Position numbers and translations under genes: made by a program. From Ignavibacteria bacterium (GTDB taxonomy: Bacteria > Bacteroidota > Ignavibacteria > Kapaibacteriales > UBA2268), in assembly GCA_026417135.1 (NCBI GenBank), contig JAOADV010000018.1:1-38164 (forward strand): DNA of 38,164 nucleotides, written 5' to 3'. Numbering within the stretch: position 1 is the first letter of the stretch; the number at the start of each line of letters is the position of its first letter. The notes below the pieces were generated by a model that was given only the letters and a program-made list of their open reading frames with translations, made no database searches and was not told the origin of the DNA. This document shows, piece after piece, positions 26,992 through 35,371 of this stretch.

Positions 26992-28941
26992 TTAATTTCT
27001 TGTGTAAACTAATGCTCCAACATCCAATATAACAACAACCGAGCCATCGCCGAGAATTGTTACTCCAGCAATCCCTTCGATATGACCCAGAAAATTGCCA
27101 AGTGGTTTTATAACTATTTCCTGTTGTCCTAACAACTCGTCGACAACTAAACCTACACGAAATTCGCCAACCCCAACAACAACTATATATTTATTCTCCA
27201 AAGTTTCCTCTTCACCATCAACATTTAGAACATTATTCAACCTAAACAAAGGCAAGATATCGGAACGAATTCGTATAACCTCTCGCTTGTTTATTGTTGT
27301 TACCATCGATACATCGCAGCTAACAACTTCGAGCACCGAAGACAATGGAATAGCATATATTTCAGACTTAACGCGAACAAGTAAGCCCTGGATTATGGCA
27401 AGTGTTAATGGAAGTTTTATAGTAAAAGTTGTTCCCATTCCTATCTCGGAATCAATATCTATCATACCTTTGAGCTTCAATATATTTGTCCGAACAACAT
27501 CCATTCCGACGCCTCTTCCAGAAACGCTGGACACACTCTGTGCGGTACTAAAACCGGGATAGAAAATAAGTTGAAATACCTGTCGATTTGAAAGTTGCAA
27601 AGCTTCTTCTTGTGAAATTAAACCCCGTTGTAAAGCTTTTTCCTTAATTTTTTCTGGGTTCAAACCACGCCCATCGTCGGAAACACGAATCACGATATTA
27701 TTCCCTTCTTGCAAAGCACCAAGATAGACTGTCCCAACTTCAGGCTTACCTAATTTAATCCTCTCTTCGGGGGGTTCGATACCGTGGTCGCAAGCATTGC
27801 GCAACATATGAACAAGTGGGTCGCTTAACTCTTCGATTATCCCTTTATCAATCTCAGTTTCTTCGCCATCCATTATTAACTGTATCTTTTTATTGAATTG
27901 CTTAGCTAAATCGCGAACAATACGTGGTGCTTTTTGGAATAATTTCCCGATTGGCACCATCCTCATTCTCATAACAGAAGCTTGTATTTCAGAGGTAATA
28001 AAATCGAGCTGCGAGGCAGTCTCTTCAAGTTCCTTCAATTTTGTTTTTGTAATATCGCCAGCCAAAAATTTTTCGACAACTTGCTCCAATCTGTTGCGAC
28101 CCAAGACCAATTCACCAGAAAGGTCCATTAAGTGTTCAACTCTGGAAACATCTACACGAATAGATTCAGTAGCCAAAGCTGATGGTGCCGCCGTTTTAGA
28201 CGAAACTTTAGTCTTTGCCTCTCCTTCGATATTTTTTTCTTCTTGCAATTCACTTCCTTTGCTATGCTCTGGTTCATCGGTCTTACTAATTACTTCTTCA
28301 GCGGAAGAATCTTCCTTCGACGAGAAAATTTTTTCGACATCGAAATCTAATTTTACTTTCGACATTAATTGCCTATTCTGTTCCGCGAAAGCAGATTCAA
28401 TAAAAGAGTACTCTTCGGGAGTAAAATCGCCTTTTTTTGAAATTAATTCATTAGCCATTTGCAAAACTGCTTCGACACTCGAATGCTTTTCTTCGGTCCT
28501 TATTTCTCCTTGCTCTTGTTGAACTTCCTTTTCTGTATCTAACCTACCACCAACCTTTAAAACTTCGATTTTGTTAAGTATATCTTTTAAGTCAATCTGA
28601 GTAAGGTCTTCCCCGCCCCTAACCTTACCCAACATTAAAGTTAGAACATCTTGAACCTCCAAAAGAACATCGACAATATCTTGATTAAGTTCCAACTCGA
28701 ACTTTCTCAATCGATTAAGAATTTCTTCCGCAGAATGTGTAAGAGTTGCAATTTTTTCGAAACCCATAAACGAAGAAGTACCTTTCAAAGTATGAAAAGT
28801 GCGAAAAATCCGATTTAAAAGCTCTTCGTCTTTTGGGTTTTCTTCAATTAGCATTAAATCTTGCGAAAGAAGGTCCAACAATTCTGTGGACTCTACAATA
28901 TACGACTCGAAAATTTCTTGCATTTCCTGGTCAATTTCCAT
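26992..28941 (-). CDS. cheA: Chemotaxis histidine kinase CheA
   Basis: A 649-residue kinase that phosphorylates CheY and CheB in response to receptors. In order: an HPt domain with His50 (FHTLKGTSSFMGF); an acidic, low-complexity linker (about 130-258); and a dimerisation helix pair (from about 260, RVDVSRVEHLMDLSGELVLG). Then comes the ATPase with its N box (LRNACDHGIEPPEER), G1 (SDDGRGL) and G2 (GRGVGMDVV), and last a CheW-like domain (about 510-645). I see no recognisable P2 domain, the CheY/CheB docking module, in the linker. The partner CheW is also not encoded in this window. It sits 6 nt after the cheZ-like gene and 9 nt before cheB. Confidence 0.95.
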   Translation of the reverse strand: MEIDQEMQEIFESYIVESTELLDLLSQDLMLIEENPKDEELLNRIFRTFHTLKGTSSFMGFEKIATLTHSAEEILNRLRKFELELNQDIVDVLLEVQDVLTLMLGKVRGGEDLTQIDLKDILNKIEVLKVGGRLDTEKEVQQEQGEIRTEEKHSSVEAVLQMANELISKKGDFTPEEYSFIESAFAEQNRQLMSKVKLDFDVEKIFSSKEDSSAEEVISKTDEPEHSKGSELQEEKNIEGEAKTKVSSKTAAPSALATESIRVDVSRVEHLMDLSGELVLGRNRLEQVVEKFLAGDITKTKLKELEETASQLDFITSEIQASVMRMRMVPIGKLFQKAPRIVRDLAKQFNKKIQLIMDGEETEIDKGIIEELSDPLVHMLRNACDHGIEPPEERIKLGKPEVGTVYLGALQEGNNIVIRVSDDGRGLNPEKIKEKALQRGLISQEEALQLSNRQVFQLIFYPGFSTAQSVSSVSGRGVGMDVVRTNILKLKGMIDIDSEIGMGTTFTIKLPLTLAIIQGLLVRVKSEIYAIPLSSVLEVVSCDVSMVTTINKREVIRIRSDILPLFRLNNVLNVDGEEETLENKYIVVVGVGEFRVGLVVDELLGQQEIVIKPLGNFLGHIEGIAGVTILGDGSVVVILDVGALVYTRN

Positions 28942-28947
28942 ACGAAA

Positions 28948-29865
28948 TCAATTATTATTTTTTTCTTCCTTAAACAATTTATCTATATCTTCTTGAGAAA
29001 TAGCTTCGTTAGAATTCTCATCCAAAGCCCCAGCAATTTCATTAGGAACTAAATCCTCATTCAACGGTTGTGAAATTACGGGGGTTTCGACGGAACTCTC
29101 GTTAAACAGTTTGTCTATTTCTTCTTGTCTTGTAGTACTTTTCGATAAAGAATCGACAGCGTCGGGGTCGAAAGCAATCTTCTTGTGTAAGAGATTTATA
29201 TTGCTTTCATTTATATCCTCTTTTTGTTCAAATTTTTCTTCGGTAAAGAAAGGGAATTTAGCCAGTAAAACATTTAAGCGTGTCTGAACTATATTTAAAA
29301 GGTGATTTACAGCAGCAATTTGTTGTGCGGTAATGTCTTGTATCTGTAATGCAAGCATTATCGAAGAGGCGTCGTTTCGAATATTATCCAAAATTTCACG
29401 AGTCGAGTTCAACAAGGACGACAAATCTTTCAACTCGGCAAAAAAATTTTCATTGGACAATTTTTGAGATTCCCCAGAAATTTCGGTAAATAAAAATTTC
29501 GTTTCAGTAGTTTCGGAGGAAAACTTATTAGCCAAACGAGTCGAAATTTCTGAATGAACCTTTTCGATTTGCGATAAATTTGAATTTGCAATATCTATCT
29601 TGTAAAAAACTCCATCTATAATATCTAAAATTTCATTTGTTGCAAGCTCGGTTGCTTCTGTAACTTTTGCCAGCTGCTTCGAAAGATTAGGCATTTTGGT
29701 TAAATTCTCTTTTATAGAGGTATTAATCTCTTCGAGTAAAGGTTGTGTTTCGCTAACGAAAGCAAAAAGTTCTTCCAAAAGTGGAATCACTCTTTGACCC
29801 AATACAAACAAAGCCCGAAGTTCTTCGACCTTACTTATAAAACTTTCAAGACTTTTCTCTTTCAT
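28948..29865 (-). CDS. cheZ: CheZ-like CheY-P phosphatase with two FliM-type CheY-binding peptides
   Basis: A 305-residue, mostly helical protein. Residues 1-205 form long amphipathic helices, ending in the key motif QIQDITAQQI (Asp177, Gln181). This matches the DLTGQ core of CheZ, where Asp143 and Gln147 of the enteric enzyme do the chemistry; the four-residue spacing is kept. The tail (about 206-305) is acidic and disordered in appearance. It holds two copies of a short motif, RQEEIDKLF (246-254) and SQEDIDKLF (290-298). These resemble the CheY-P-binding peptide at the FliM N-terminus (LSQxEIDxLL) and play the part of the single C-terminal CheY-binding peptide of enteric CheZ. Gene order between cheY and cheA fits. 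The assignment rests on motifs, not a search. Confidence 0.75.
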   Translation of the reverse strand: MKEKSLESFISKVEELRALFVLGQRVIPLLEELFAFVSETQPLLEEINTSIKENLTKMPNLSKQLAKVTEATELATNEILDIIDGVFYKIDIANSNLSQIEKVHSEISTRLANKFSSETTETKFLFTEISGESQKLSNENFFAELKDLSSLLNSTREILDNIRNDASSIMLALQIQDITAQQIAAVNHLLNIVQTRLNVLLAKFPFFTEEKFEQKEDINESNINLLHKKIAFDPDAVDSLSKSTTRQEEIDKLFNESSVETPVISQPLNEDLVPNEIAGALDENSNEAISQEDIDKLFKEEKNNN

Positions 29866-29870
29866 TTTTA

Positions 29871-30242
29871 CTAAACATTTGTCTTTAATATTGATAAAAT
29901 TTTTTCTTTCAAGACCTGCGGGGTAAATGGTTTCACAATGTAATTGTTTACCTTAGCTTGTAATGCTTGTATAATATCTTCTTTAAGTCCGCGAGTTGTT
30001 ACCATCAATATGGGCAAATCTTTCCACTGGTCAGAATTACGAATAGCCTTGGTCAAATCCAAACCAGTCATATTTGGCATATTCCAATCGGTTATAATAA
30101 AATCAATCTTATTACTTTGAAGTTTAGCAAGGGCATCTTGCCCATCTTCTGCTTCGACAATATCATCGATGCCAAATGATTTAAGAGCATTTACTACGAT
30201 TCTTCGCATTGTAGGCGAATCGTCGACGACAAGAAATTTCAT
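29871..30242 (-). CDS. cheY: CheY response regulator (chemotaxis type)
   Basis: A 123-residue single receiver domain. Phosphoacceptor Asp52 lies in TDWNMPNMTG, nearly identical to the enteric CheY signature. The conserved acidic pair (VVDDS), the switch threonine (MVTTRG) and the lysine (YIVKPF) are all present. No output domain, so signalling is by protein contact. It is 5 nt upstream of the cheZ-like gene, which makes it the most probable substrate of that phosphatase. Confidence 0.93.
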   Translation of the reverse strand: MKFLVVDDSPTMRRIVVNALKSFGIDDIVEAEDGQDALAKLQSNKIDFIITDWNMPNMTGLDLTKAIRNSDQWKDLPILMVTTRGLKEDIIQALQAKVNNYIVKPFTPQVLKEKILSILKTNV

Positions 30243-30266
30243 TTTACCTCGTTATTTGTCCAACAT

Positions 30267-30644
30267 TTACTCATTTTTCAAAGGAATGTACTTTGAAACT
30301 TCATAAAGAATTCGTTTCGAATTAAAAGGTTTAATTAAATACGAATTTGCTCCGCTTTCGAAACCACGCTTGATATCTTCGTCTTTTCCAAGCGAGGAAA
30401 GTATAATTATAGGCAATTCCTTGTACTCTGGATTTTCCCTAATTGTCTTAATTAGTAAAAATCCATCCAAATTGGGCATATTCAAGTCGGTTATGAGTAA
30501 ATCGATTTTATGCAAAGGCAACTTCTCCAATGCATCCATTCCATCAATTGCTTCGATAACTTCGAATCCGGTAATTTTTAATGCCATAGCAATAAATTTT
30601 CTAATGGTCTCGGAATCTTCTACGATTAATATTGTCTTTTTCAT
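30267..30644 (-). CDS. Second CheY-like single-domain response regulator
   Basis: A 125-residue receiver with phosphoacceptor Asp53 (TDLNMPNLDG), acidic pair VEDS, switch serine (LSSLGKDED) and lysine (LIKPF). Compared with the neighbouring CheY it lacks the tryptophan after the phospho-Asp and the TR of the switch region. It may therefore be a phosphate sink or have another target rather than being the motor regulator. It is 15 nt from cheR and 24 nt from the second cheY. It contains no DNA-binding domain. Confidence 0.9.
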   Translation of the reverse strand: MKKTILIVEDSETIRKFIAMALKITGFEVIEAIDGMDALEKLPLHKIDLLITDLNMPNLDGFLLIKTIRENPEYKELPIIILSSLGKDEDIKRGFESGANSYLIKPFNSKRILYEVSKYIPLKNE

Positions 30645-30659
30645 TCTATAAAACTTTAA

Positions 30660-31514
30660 TTATTCTTTCTTATATGCAATTGCCCTTGGTAAATGCACAA
30701 GTTTAAACGCTTTCGAAACCCCGTGCAAAGACTCAGAATATCCAATAAACAAATAACCTCCGGGATTAAGTACTTCGTAAAGCAAAGAAACCACTTTTTG
30801 TTTGGCAACAATATCAAAATAAATCAGAACGTTCGCACAAAAAATCACATCGCAACTACCTACCATTCGAACTTGCGAAGGCTCGAAAAGATTAATATTT
30901 GTAAAACGGACAATACTTTTTACTTCATCTTTCAAATAATAAAGTCCATCTTTTACTACAAAATATTTTTTAAGATAATTTTCGGGCATATTTCGTACGG
31001 AGTAATCTTTGTAAACTCCATTGCGAGCAGCCTCCAAAACTTGGTTACTAATATCACTACCAAGTATTTGAAATTGAACCTTAGGATACAAAGGTTTAAC
31101 TTTTTCGAGGATTATCATAGCAATTGTATAAGGTTCTTCGCCAGTAGAAGAAGCGGCACTCCAAATCTTTACAATAGGAGAAGAAAGCGAATCTTTGTTC
31201 CTTATTATCTCTGGGAAAACTATTTTCTCAAGAGCCTCGAATTGTTGTTCAGCGCGGAAGAAATAAGTCTCGTTAATAGTAATAACATCAAACAAAAGCT
31301 TTAATTCATCTTTATTCAAAGGATTTTTAATGTATTCCACATAATCGTGGAAAGTTCTAAGTTTCAAAGTTACCAGCCGCTTTTGTATTCTACTTTCGAG
31401 CAAATATTTTTTGCTTTCACTATAAAAGATACCGCTTGCTTTATAAATTATATCACGAAGCTCAATAAAAGCCTCATCCGAAAAGCATTCTTTTTGTTCT
31501 ACACCTTGTGCCAT
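30660..31514 (-). CDS. cheR: Chemotaxis protein methyltransferase CheR
   Basis: A 284-residue SAM-dependent enzyme that methylates glutamates of chemoreceptors. The N-terminal helical domain covers about residues 12-85, with the receptor-facing region (RIQKRLVTLKLRTFHDYVEYI). Then comes ITINETYFFRAEQQFEAL, the classical CheR linker motif. The SAM-binding block is KIWSAASSTGEEPYTIAM, and CDVIFCANVLIYFD is the typical motif of the same fold. No C-terminal pentapeptide-binding beta-subdomain or TPR extension is seen. ATG 31514 was chosen; an in-frame TTG 18 nt upstream would add six residues. It ends 15 nt before the cheY-like gene. Confidence 0.95.
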   Translation of the reverse strand: MAQGVEQKECFSDEAFIELRDIIYKASGIFYSESKKYLLESRIQKRLVTLKLRTFHDYVEYIKNPLNKDELKLLFDVITINETYFFRAEQQFEALEKIVFPEIIRNKDSLSSPIVKIWSAASSTGEEPYTIAMIILEKVKPLYPKVQFQILGSDISNQVLEAARNGVYKDYSVRNMPENYLKKYFVVKDGLYYLKDEVKSIVRFTNINLFEPSQVRMVGSCDVIFCANVLIYFDIVAKQKVVSLLYEVLNPGGYLFIGYSESLHGVSKAFKLVHLPRAIAYKKE

Positions 31515-31556
31515 TTTACAGTGGAATCCCAAAACAAACTAACAAAAAAAAATTTA

Positions 31557-32837
31557 TTATAACAATCCATACCTTAAACCTACCTCTTTTAATTTGCTTT
31601 TTCCTTCGAAATTCAACTCGGAATAAGATTTCCTAAAAGCATCGGTAAACAAATTAGAATCGTACCTACTGAACCTATCGCAATAATCGGTTAAAACCAT
31701 TTCAGAAAAATTGTCGACCAAGCTTAAAAAGCTCTTCATAAAATTCAAACGATTTTCGCGGGGGAATTTTTCCCAACCTTTGAACAAGACCTCGAAAATG
31801 AAATTAAAAACATCAGATGCATCCTTTTGCAATGCAATTTTTTCTACAAAACAAGAAATCAAGTTATAGTCTTCGCTGTGCATAAGATTAGTAATTATGG
31901 TTTCTGTCGTAGAATCTTCGAAACGATTCAACTCGAACACCAAAAATTCGATATCGGCTGGTTGGTAAGTTTTCCCTAATGCCATCAAAGCAGATTGTCG
32001 GATTTCGAGTTCCTCTTCTTTTAAAGCCGCTCTTGCTATTTCTCTTAAATGTTCGGGCAATCTCTTTCCCGGACAATACCTTTTTCCAATATTACATATA
32101 ACCTTTAAAAAATAAGGTTGAATTTGTTTTGGCACATTTGGCAACTTTTCCAACAAAAAATCGACGAAATCGCTATCGACGGGGAAATTGCTTAATGCAT
32201 CTATTGCGGTGAATTGAATAAATTGGTCTGTTTCGGTATTTAAAAGACTTAAAACAAAATCCTTTGCAGATTCGCTACCAATTTTACCTAAGGCATTGAG
32301 AACAAATGGAATGTATTCTTCGTCGGCTTTAAATTTTACGATTAAATCATTGACAACTTCAATCTGACGCATATTACCCAAAGCTATAATCGCCGAAACC
32401 ACAACATTTTTATCCTCATCATTTAGCAAATTTTGGACCAAAACCCAATCTTTTTGACTTCCTATGTTACCCCAAATATCCAAAGCAAACTGCCTTATTT
32501 CACCATTTGGATGACTTAAATAAGGCTTTAGATAATCGTAGCAAACATCTCCATACTTAGTAAGAATCTCTGCAACAATATTGCGTAAAACGATATTTTG
32601 ACTGGCAATTAAATGTACAATCTCTTGCGAAGCAGTTTGTTTAAATTCACCGGGTAAAGTCATTAAACAATCTATTGCTAAATCGCGAATACCTTTGTCG
32701 GGATTAGTCAAAAACTTTGCCACAAGTTTTACTATATCTTCGTCGTAAGTCCTTTGGTCTAATAGATAATACAATGCGTCCTTGACTGTCGAAGTCTCTG
32801 GACTAACTAAAAAACCTTTGATTTCAGAAAATGTCAT
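31557..32837 (-). CDS. HEAT-repeat protein in the chemotaxis array
   Basis: A 426-residue, all-helical soluble protein. Tandem repeats of about 30-35 residues can be traced along the first 300 residues, with phrases such as EIRQFALDIWGNIG, VVSAIIALGNM, VLNALGKIGSESAKD and IRQSALMALGKTYQPAD, the HEAT/PBS-lyase pattern. The final 110 residues are less regular (FPRENRLNFMKSFLSLVDNF). HEAT proteins scaffold other proteins, and there is no catalytic motif. Located between the sigma-54 activator (10 nt) and cheR (42 nt), it may organise the kinase or receptors. There is no signal peptide. Function is otherwise unknown. Confidence 0.82.
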   Translation of the reverse strand: MTFSEIKGFLVSPETSTVKDALYYLLDQRTYDEDIVKLVAKFLTNPDKGIRDLAIDCLMTLPGEFKQTASQEIVHLIASQNIVLRNIVAEILTKYGDVCYDYLKPYLSHPNGEIRQFALDIWGNIGSQKDWVLVQNLLNDEDKNVVVSAIIALGNMRQIEVVNDLIVKFKADEEYIPFVLNALGKIGSESAKDFVLSLLNTETDQFIQFTAIDALSNFPVDSDFVDFLLEKLPNVPKQIQPYFLKVICNIGKRYCPGKRLPEHLREIARAALKEEELEIRQSALMALGKTYQPADIEFLVFELNRFEDSTTETIITNLMHSEDYNLISCFVEKIALQKDASDVFNFIFEVLFKGWEKFPRENRLNFMKSFLSLVDNFSEMVLTDYCDRFSRYDSNLFTDAFRKSYSELNFEGKSKLKEVGLRYGLL

Positions 32838-32847
32838 AAATCGGAAC

Positions 32848-34272
32848 CTAATTAATTATTTTACCAGAAATATTTATGCCAAGTTGTTCAATGCGATATC
32901 TCAATTTAGCACGCGAAATACCTAAAACTTTTGCTGCTTTAATCTGATTTCCATTCACAAGTCGTAATGTCTGAATAATCAAATCTTTAACAACGTTGTT
33001 CATCGATGCACCTTGCTTTGAAACAATTAGCCGATGTTCCCCGGGTTTCAACTCTTGGACCGAACTTTCGACTGTATTGGAAACTTGTGGCTCGACAATT
33101 TTAAGAAATCCCAAAGATTCTTTCGTAATTACATTGTCTGCTTCGAGCAGAATTACCCTTTCGATAACATTACGGAGTTCCCTAATGTTTCCTTTCCATT
33201 GATAATTACGAAGAATATTTACTGCTTCGGGAGTAAAGCCAGTTACCTTTTTCCCAAATTTTTTATTAAACTCTTTTACAAAAGCTGTTGCTAACAACAT
33301 AATATCGTCGCCACGTTCGCGCAAAGGTGCAAGCTCGAGACGGGCAACATTCAAGCGATAGAAAAGGTCCTCTCGAAATTTTCCTTGCTCGACAAGCTCT
33401 TCCAAATTCCTATTTGTCGAGGCAATTATACGAACATCGACAGATATTTCTCTTTCGCCACCTAAACGAAAGAACTTCTTTTCTTGCAAAACGCGAAGAA
33501 GTTTAACTTGTAAATCGAGACTTAATTCCGAAACCTCGTCGAGGAAAATTGTTCCGTGGTTTGCCAATTCAAATCTACCTTGTTTAATCTTTGCAACTGC
33601 TCCTGTAAATGCCCCTTTGTCGTAGCCGAAGAACTCACTTTCGGCAAGGTCCTTCGGGATTGCCCCACAATTAATAGCAATAAAAGGTCCCTTTGAACGA
33701 ATAGAATTTTTATGAATAAATTTTGCCAAAAGTTCTTTACCGGTCCCAGTTTCTCCAACTATCAAAACAGTTGAATCTGTCCCAGCAACAATTTTTGCAA
33801 GGTGAAGGACTTTTTTCAATTGTTCGCTTTCGCCGATTATTTCGCTTGGTTGTTCTTCTTTTAGTTTATCCGACAAAATTTCTACTTGTCTTCGCAAATC
33901 ATAATTTTGTAATGCTTTCTCGACAGCAATCTCAAGTTGTTCAAGGTCTAATGGTTTTACAATAAAATCTTCGGCACCCAGCTTAATCGCGCGAACAGCC
34001 ATCTTGATATCCGACGAAGCAGTCATTATGATAACGGGTGTGTTATATCCTTGGTTACGCAATTGTTCAAGTATTTCCAAACCATTATGCGGACCAAGGA
34101 ATATATCTAACAAAATTAAATCGGGGGAAAGCAAACCAAGGTCGTTTAAAGCTTCGGTTGGATTTAGATAAGCAAAAACCCGATTGTATCTCTTTGTTAA
34201 GGCATCTTTCAAGGCTTTGTTTACCAGCGGGTCGTCCTCTATTATTAATATAGTGTAATTTTGTAAAGTCAT
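32848..34272 (-). CDS. NtrC-type sigma-54-dependent response regulator
   Basis: A 474-residue protein in the standard order. The receiver domain (1-125) has phosphoacceptor Asp56. The AAA+ domain (about 143-375) has Walker A GETGTGKE (173-180), the sigma-54-contacting loop GAFTGA (220-225), and an arginine-containing FRLGGEREISVDVRIIAST segment. The C-terminal Fis-type helix-turn-helix reads VNGNQIKAAKVLGISRAKLRYRIEQ. The intact GAFTGA means it should activate RNA polymerase with sigma-54, implying rpoN elsewhere. It is 53 nt downstream of the histidine kinase gene and is its likely partner. Its target promoters were not found in the window. Confidence 0.96.
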   Translation of the reverse strand: MTLQNYTILIIEDDPLVNKALKDALTKRYNRVFAYLNPTEALNDLGLLSPDLILLDIFLGPHNGLEILEQLRNQGYNTPVIIMTASSDIKMAVRAIKLGAEDFIVKPLDLEQLEIAVEKALQNYDLRRQVEILSDKLKEEQPSEIIGESEQLKKVLHLAKIVAGTDSTVLIVGETGTGKELLAKFIHKNSIRSKGPFIAINCGAIPKDLAESEFFGYDKGAFTGAVAKIKQGRFELANHGTIFLDEVSELSLDLQVKLLRVLQEKKFFRLGGEREISVDVRIIASTNRNLEELVEQGKFREDLFYRLNVARLELAPLRERGDDIMLLATAFVKEFNKKFGKKVTGFTPEAVNILRNYQWKGNIRELRNVIERVILLEADNVITKESLGFLKIVEPQVSNTVESSVQELKPGEHRLIVSKQGASMNNVVKDLIIQTLRLVNGNQIKAAKVLGISRAKLRYRIEQLGINISGKIIN

Positions 34273-34325
34273 CTTCCTATCATTAAATGTTACTTCCTTC
34301 CAAAATTACAATTTTTTCGATAAAA

Positions 34326-35369
34326 TTAGACTATTTGTGGAAATTTTGTCGTTATTTTCGTTCCGACCCCCACTTGACTGGATATTTCAATAGTTCCATT
34401 GTATTGATACAAAAGTTTCTGAGTTATCGAAAGACCCAGTCCAGTGCCGTGAGGTTTTTTGGTAAAGAAAGGATTGAAAATCTTACTTAAGTCCTCTTCG
34501 GATATACCAACCCCATTGTCTTCAATTGTTACACATACAAACTTCCCTTCGGTTTCGGGGTCCTCTTCGGTAAAAGTTTTAATAGAAATACAACCAAGCT
34601 CGTCGATTGCATCATATGCATTTGTAATAAGATTAATCAAAATTTGTTGAAGCTGTTTCGAATCGGCAGAAATTTCTGGCAAATCGTTTTGAAGGTTCAA
34701 GTTTAGCCGAACATTTTTTTTCTTGAATAAATGATTAAGCAACTCGATTGTCTTTGCAATTAATTCATTGACTTTTATCCTTTCTTCCTGAGTTGGAGTT
34801 GCTCTCGAAAAACTCAAAGTTACATCAATAATTCTCGAGATACGTTCCACACCTTGCAATGCGTTATTAATATAAGTGAACAAGTCGCTACTAACAGATA
34901 TGTTTCTTTGTAATAATTGCAAGTTAAGGTTGACAGCTGCAAGTGGGTTCCTTATTTCGTGAACCAACGAAGCACTTAGTTGACCAAGAAGAACCAACTT
35001 GTCTGTTTGCACAAGCTTTTCGGTCATCAAATACTGGTCGACCGTATTTCTACAAGTAGCAATAATTATTTTCTTACCTTCGAATTCAGTTAATTTTGCG
35101 TGCACCTCTATCAAAACTTCACCATAAACTTCGGAATCTAAATAAAGTTCGGAAAATACAGTTGGAGAATTTTCTTTGCGAGCTAATTTTACAATTCGAC
35201 GAAATTGAGGGAAAGAAATGTCGTGAAAATTATCGTTTGTTATTCCAAGAAGCTTTTTTGCATACCTATTCGCAGCGAGCAACTTCCAAGTCTCTGCATC
35301 AACGACAATAATGGCATCGTTTGCTTCTTCAAAAAATATTTGATACCAATCGTTGGATATTTTTTCCAT
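34326..35369 (-). CDS. Soluble PAS-domain sensor histidine kinase
   Basis: A 347-residue kinase with no membrane helix and therefore cytoplasmic. Residues 1-115 form a PAS-like domain (FFEEANDAIIVVDAETWKLL). The HisKA helix pair has His137 in SLVHEIRNPLAA. The ATPase has N box (LINLITNAYDAIDEL), G1 (EDNGVGIS) and G2 (GTGLGLSITQKL). It lies just 2 nt downstream of the stop codon of the PorW-like gene, so the two should be co-translated. The NtrC-type regulator follows. Such NtrB-like kinases sense intracellular signals, but the ligand here is unknown. Confidence 0.94.
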   Translation of the reverse strand: MEKISNDWYQIFFEEANDAIIVVDAETWKLLAANRYAKKLLGITNDNFHDISFPQFRRIVKLARKENSPTVFSELYLDSEVYGEVLIEVHAKLTEFEGKKIIIATCRNTVDQYLMTEKLVQTDKLVLLGQLSASLVHEIRNPLAAVNLNLQLLQRNISVSSDLFTYINNALQGVERISRIIDVTLSFSRATPTQEERIKVNELIAKTIELLNHLFKKKNVRLNLNLQNDLPEISADSKQLQQILINLITNAYDAIDELGCISIKTFTEEDPETEGKFVCVTIEDNGVGISEEDLSKIFNPFFTKKPHGTGLGLSITQKLLYQYNGTIEISSQVGVGTKITTKFPQIV

Positions 35370-35371
35370 AT

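Noticed and set aside
27893-28522. Long plus-strand reading frame over cheA
   Set aside because: It is a shadow of the cheA coding strand: serine-rich, no domain, no promoter or ribosome site.
30693-31304. 203-codon plus-strand reading frame over cheR
   Set aside because: Antisense shadow of cheR with asparagine/phenylalanine-rich low-complexity composition.
34273-34325. Possible sigma-54 promoter between the kinase and the NtrC-type gene
   Set aside because: No TGGCAC-N5-TTGC pattern in this gap, nor upstream of the array at 37487-37714.
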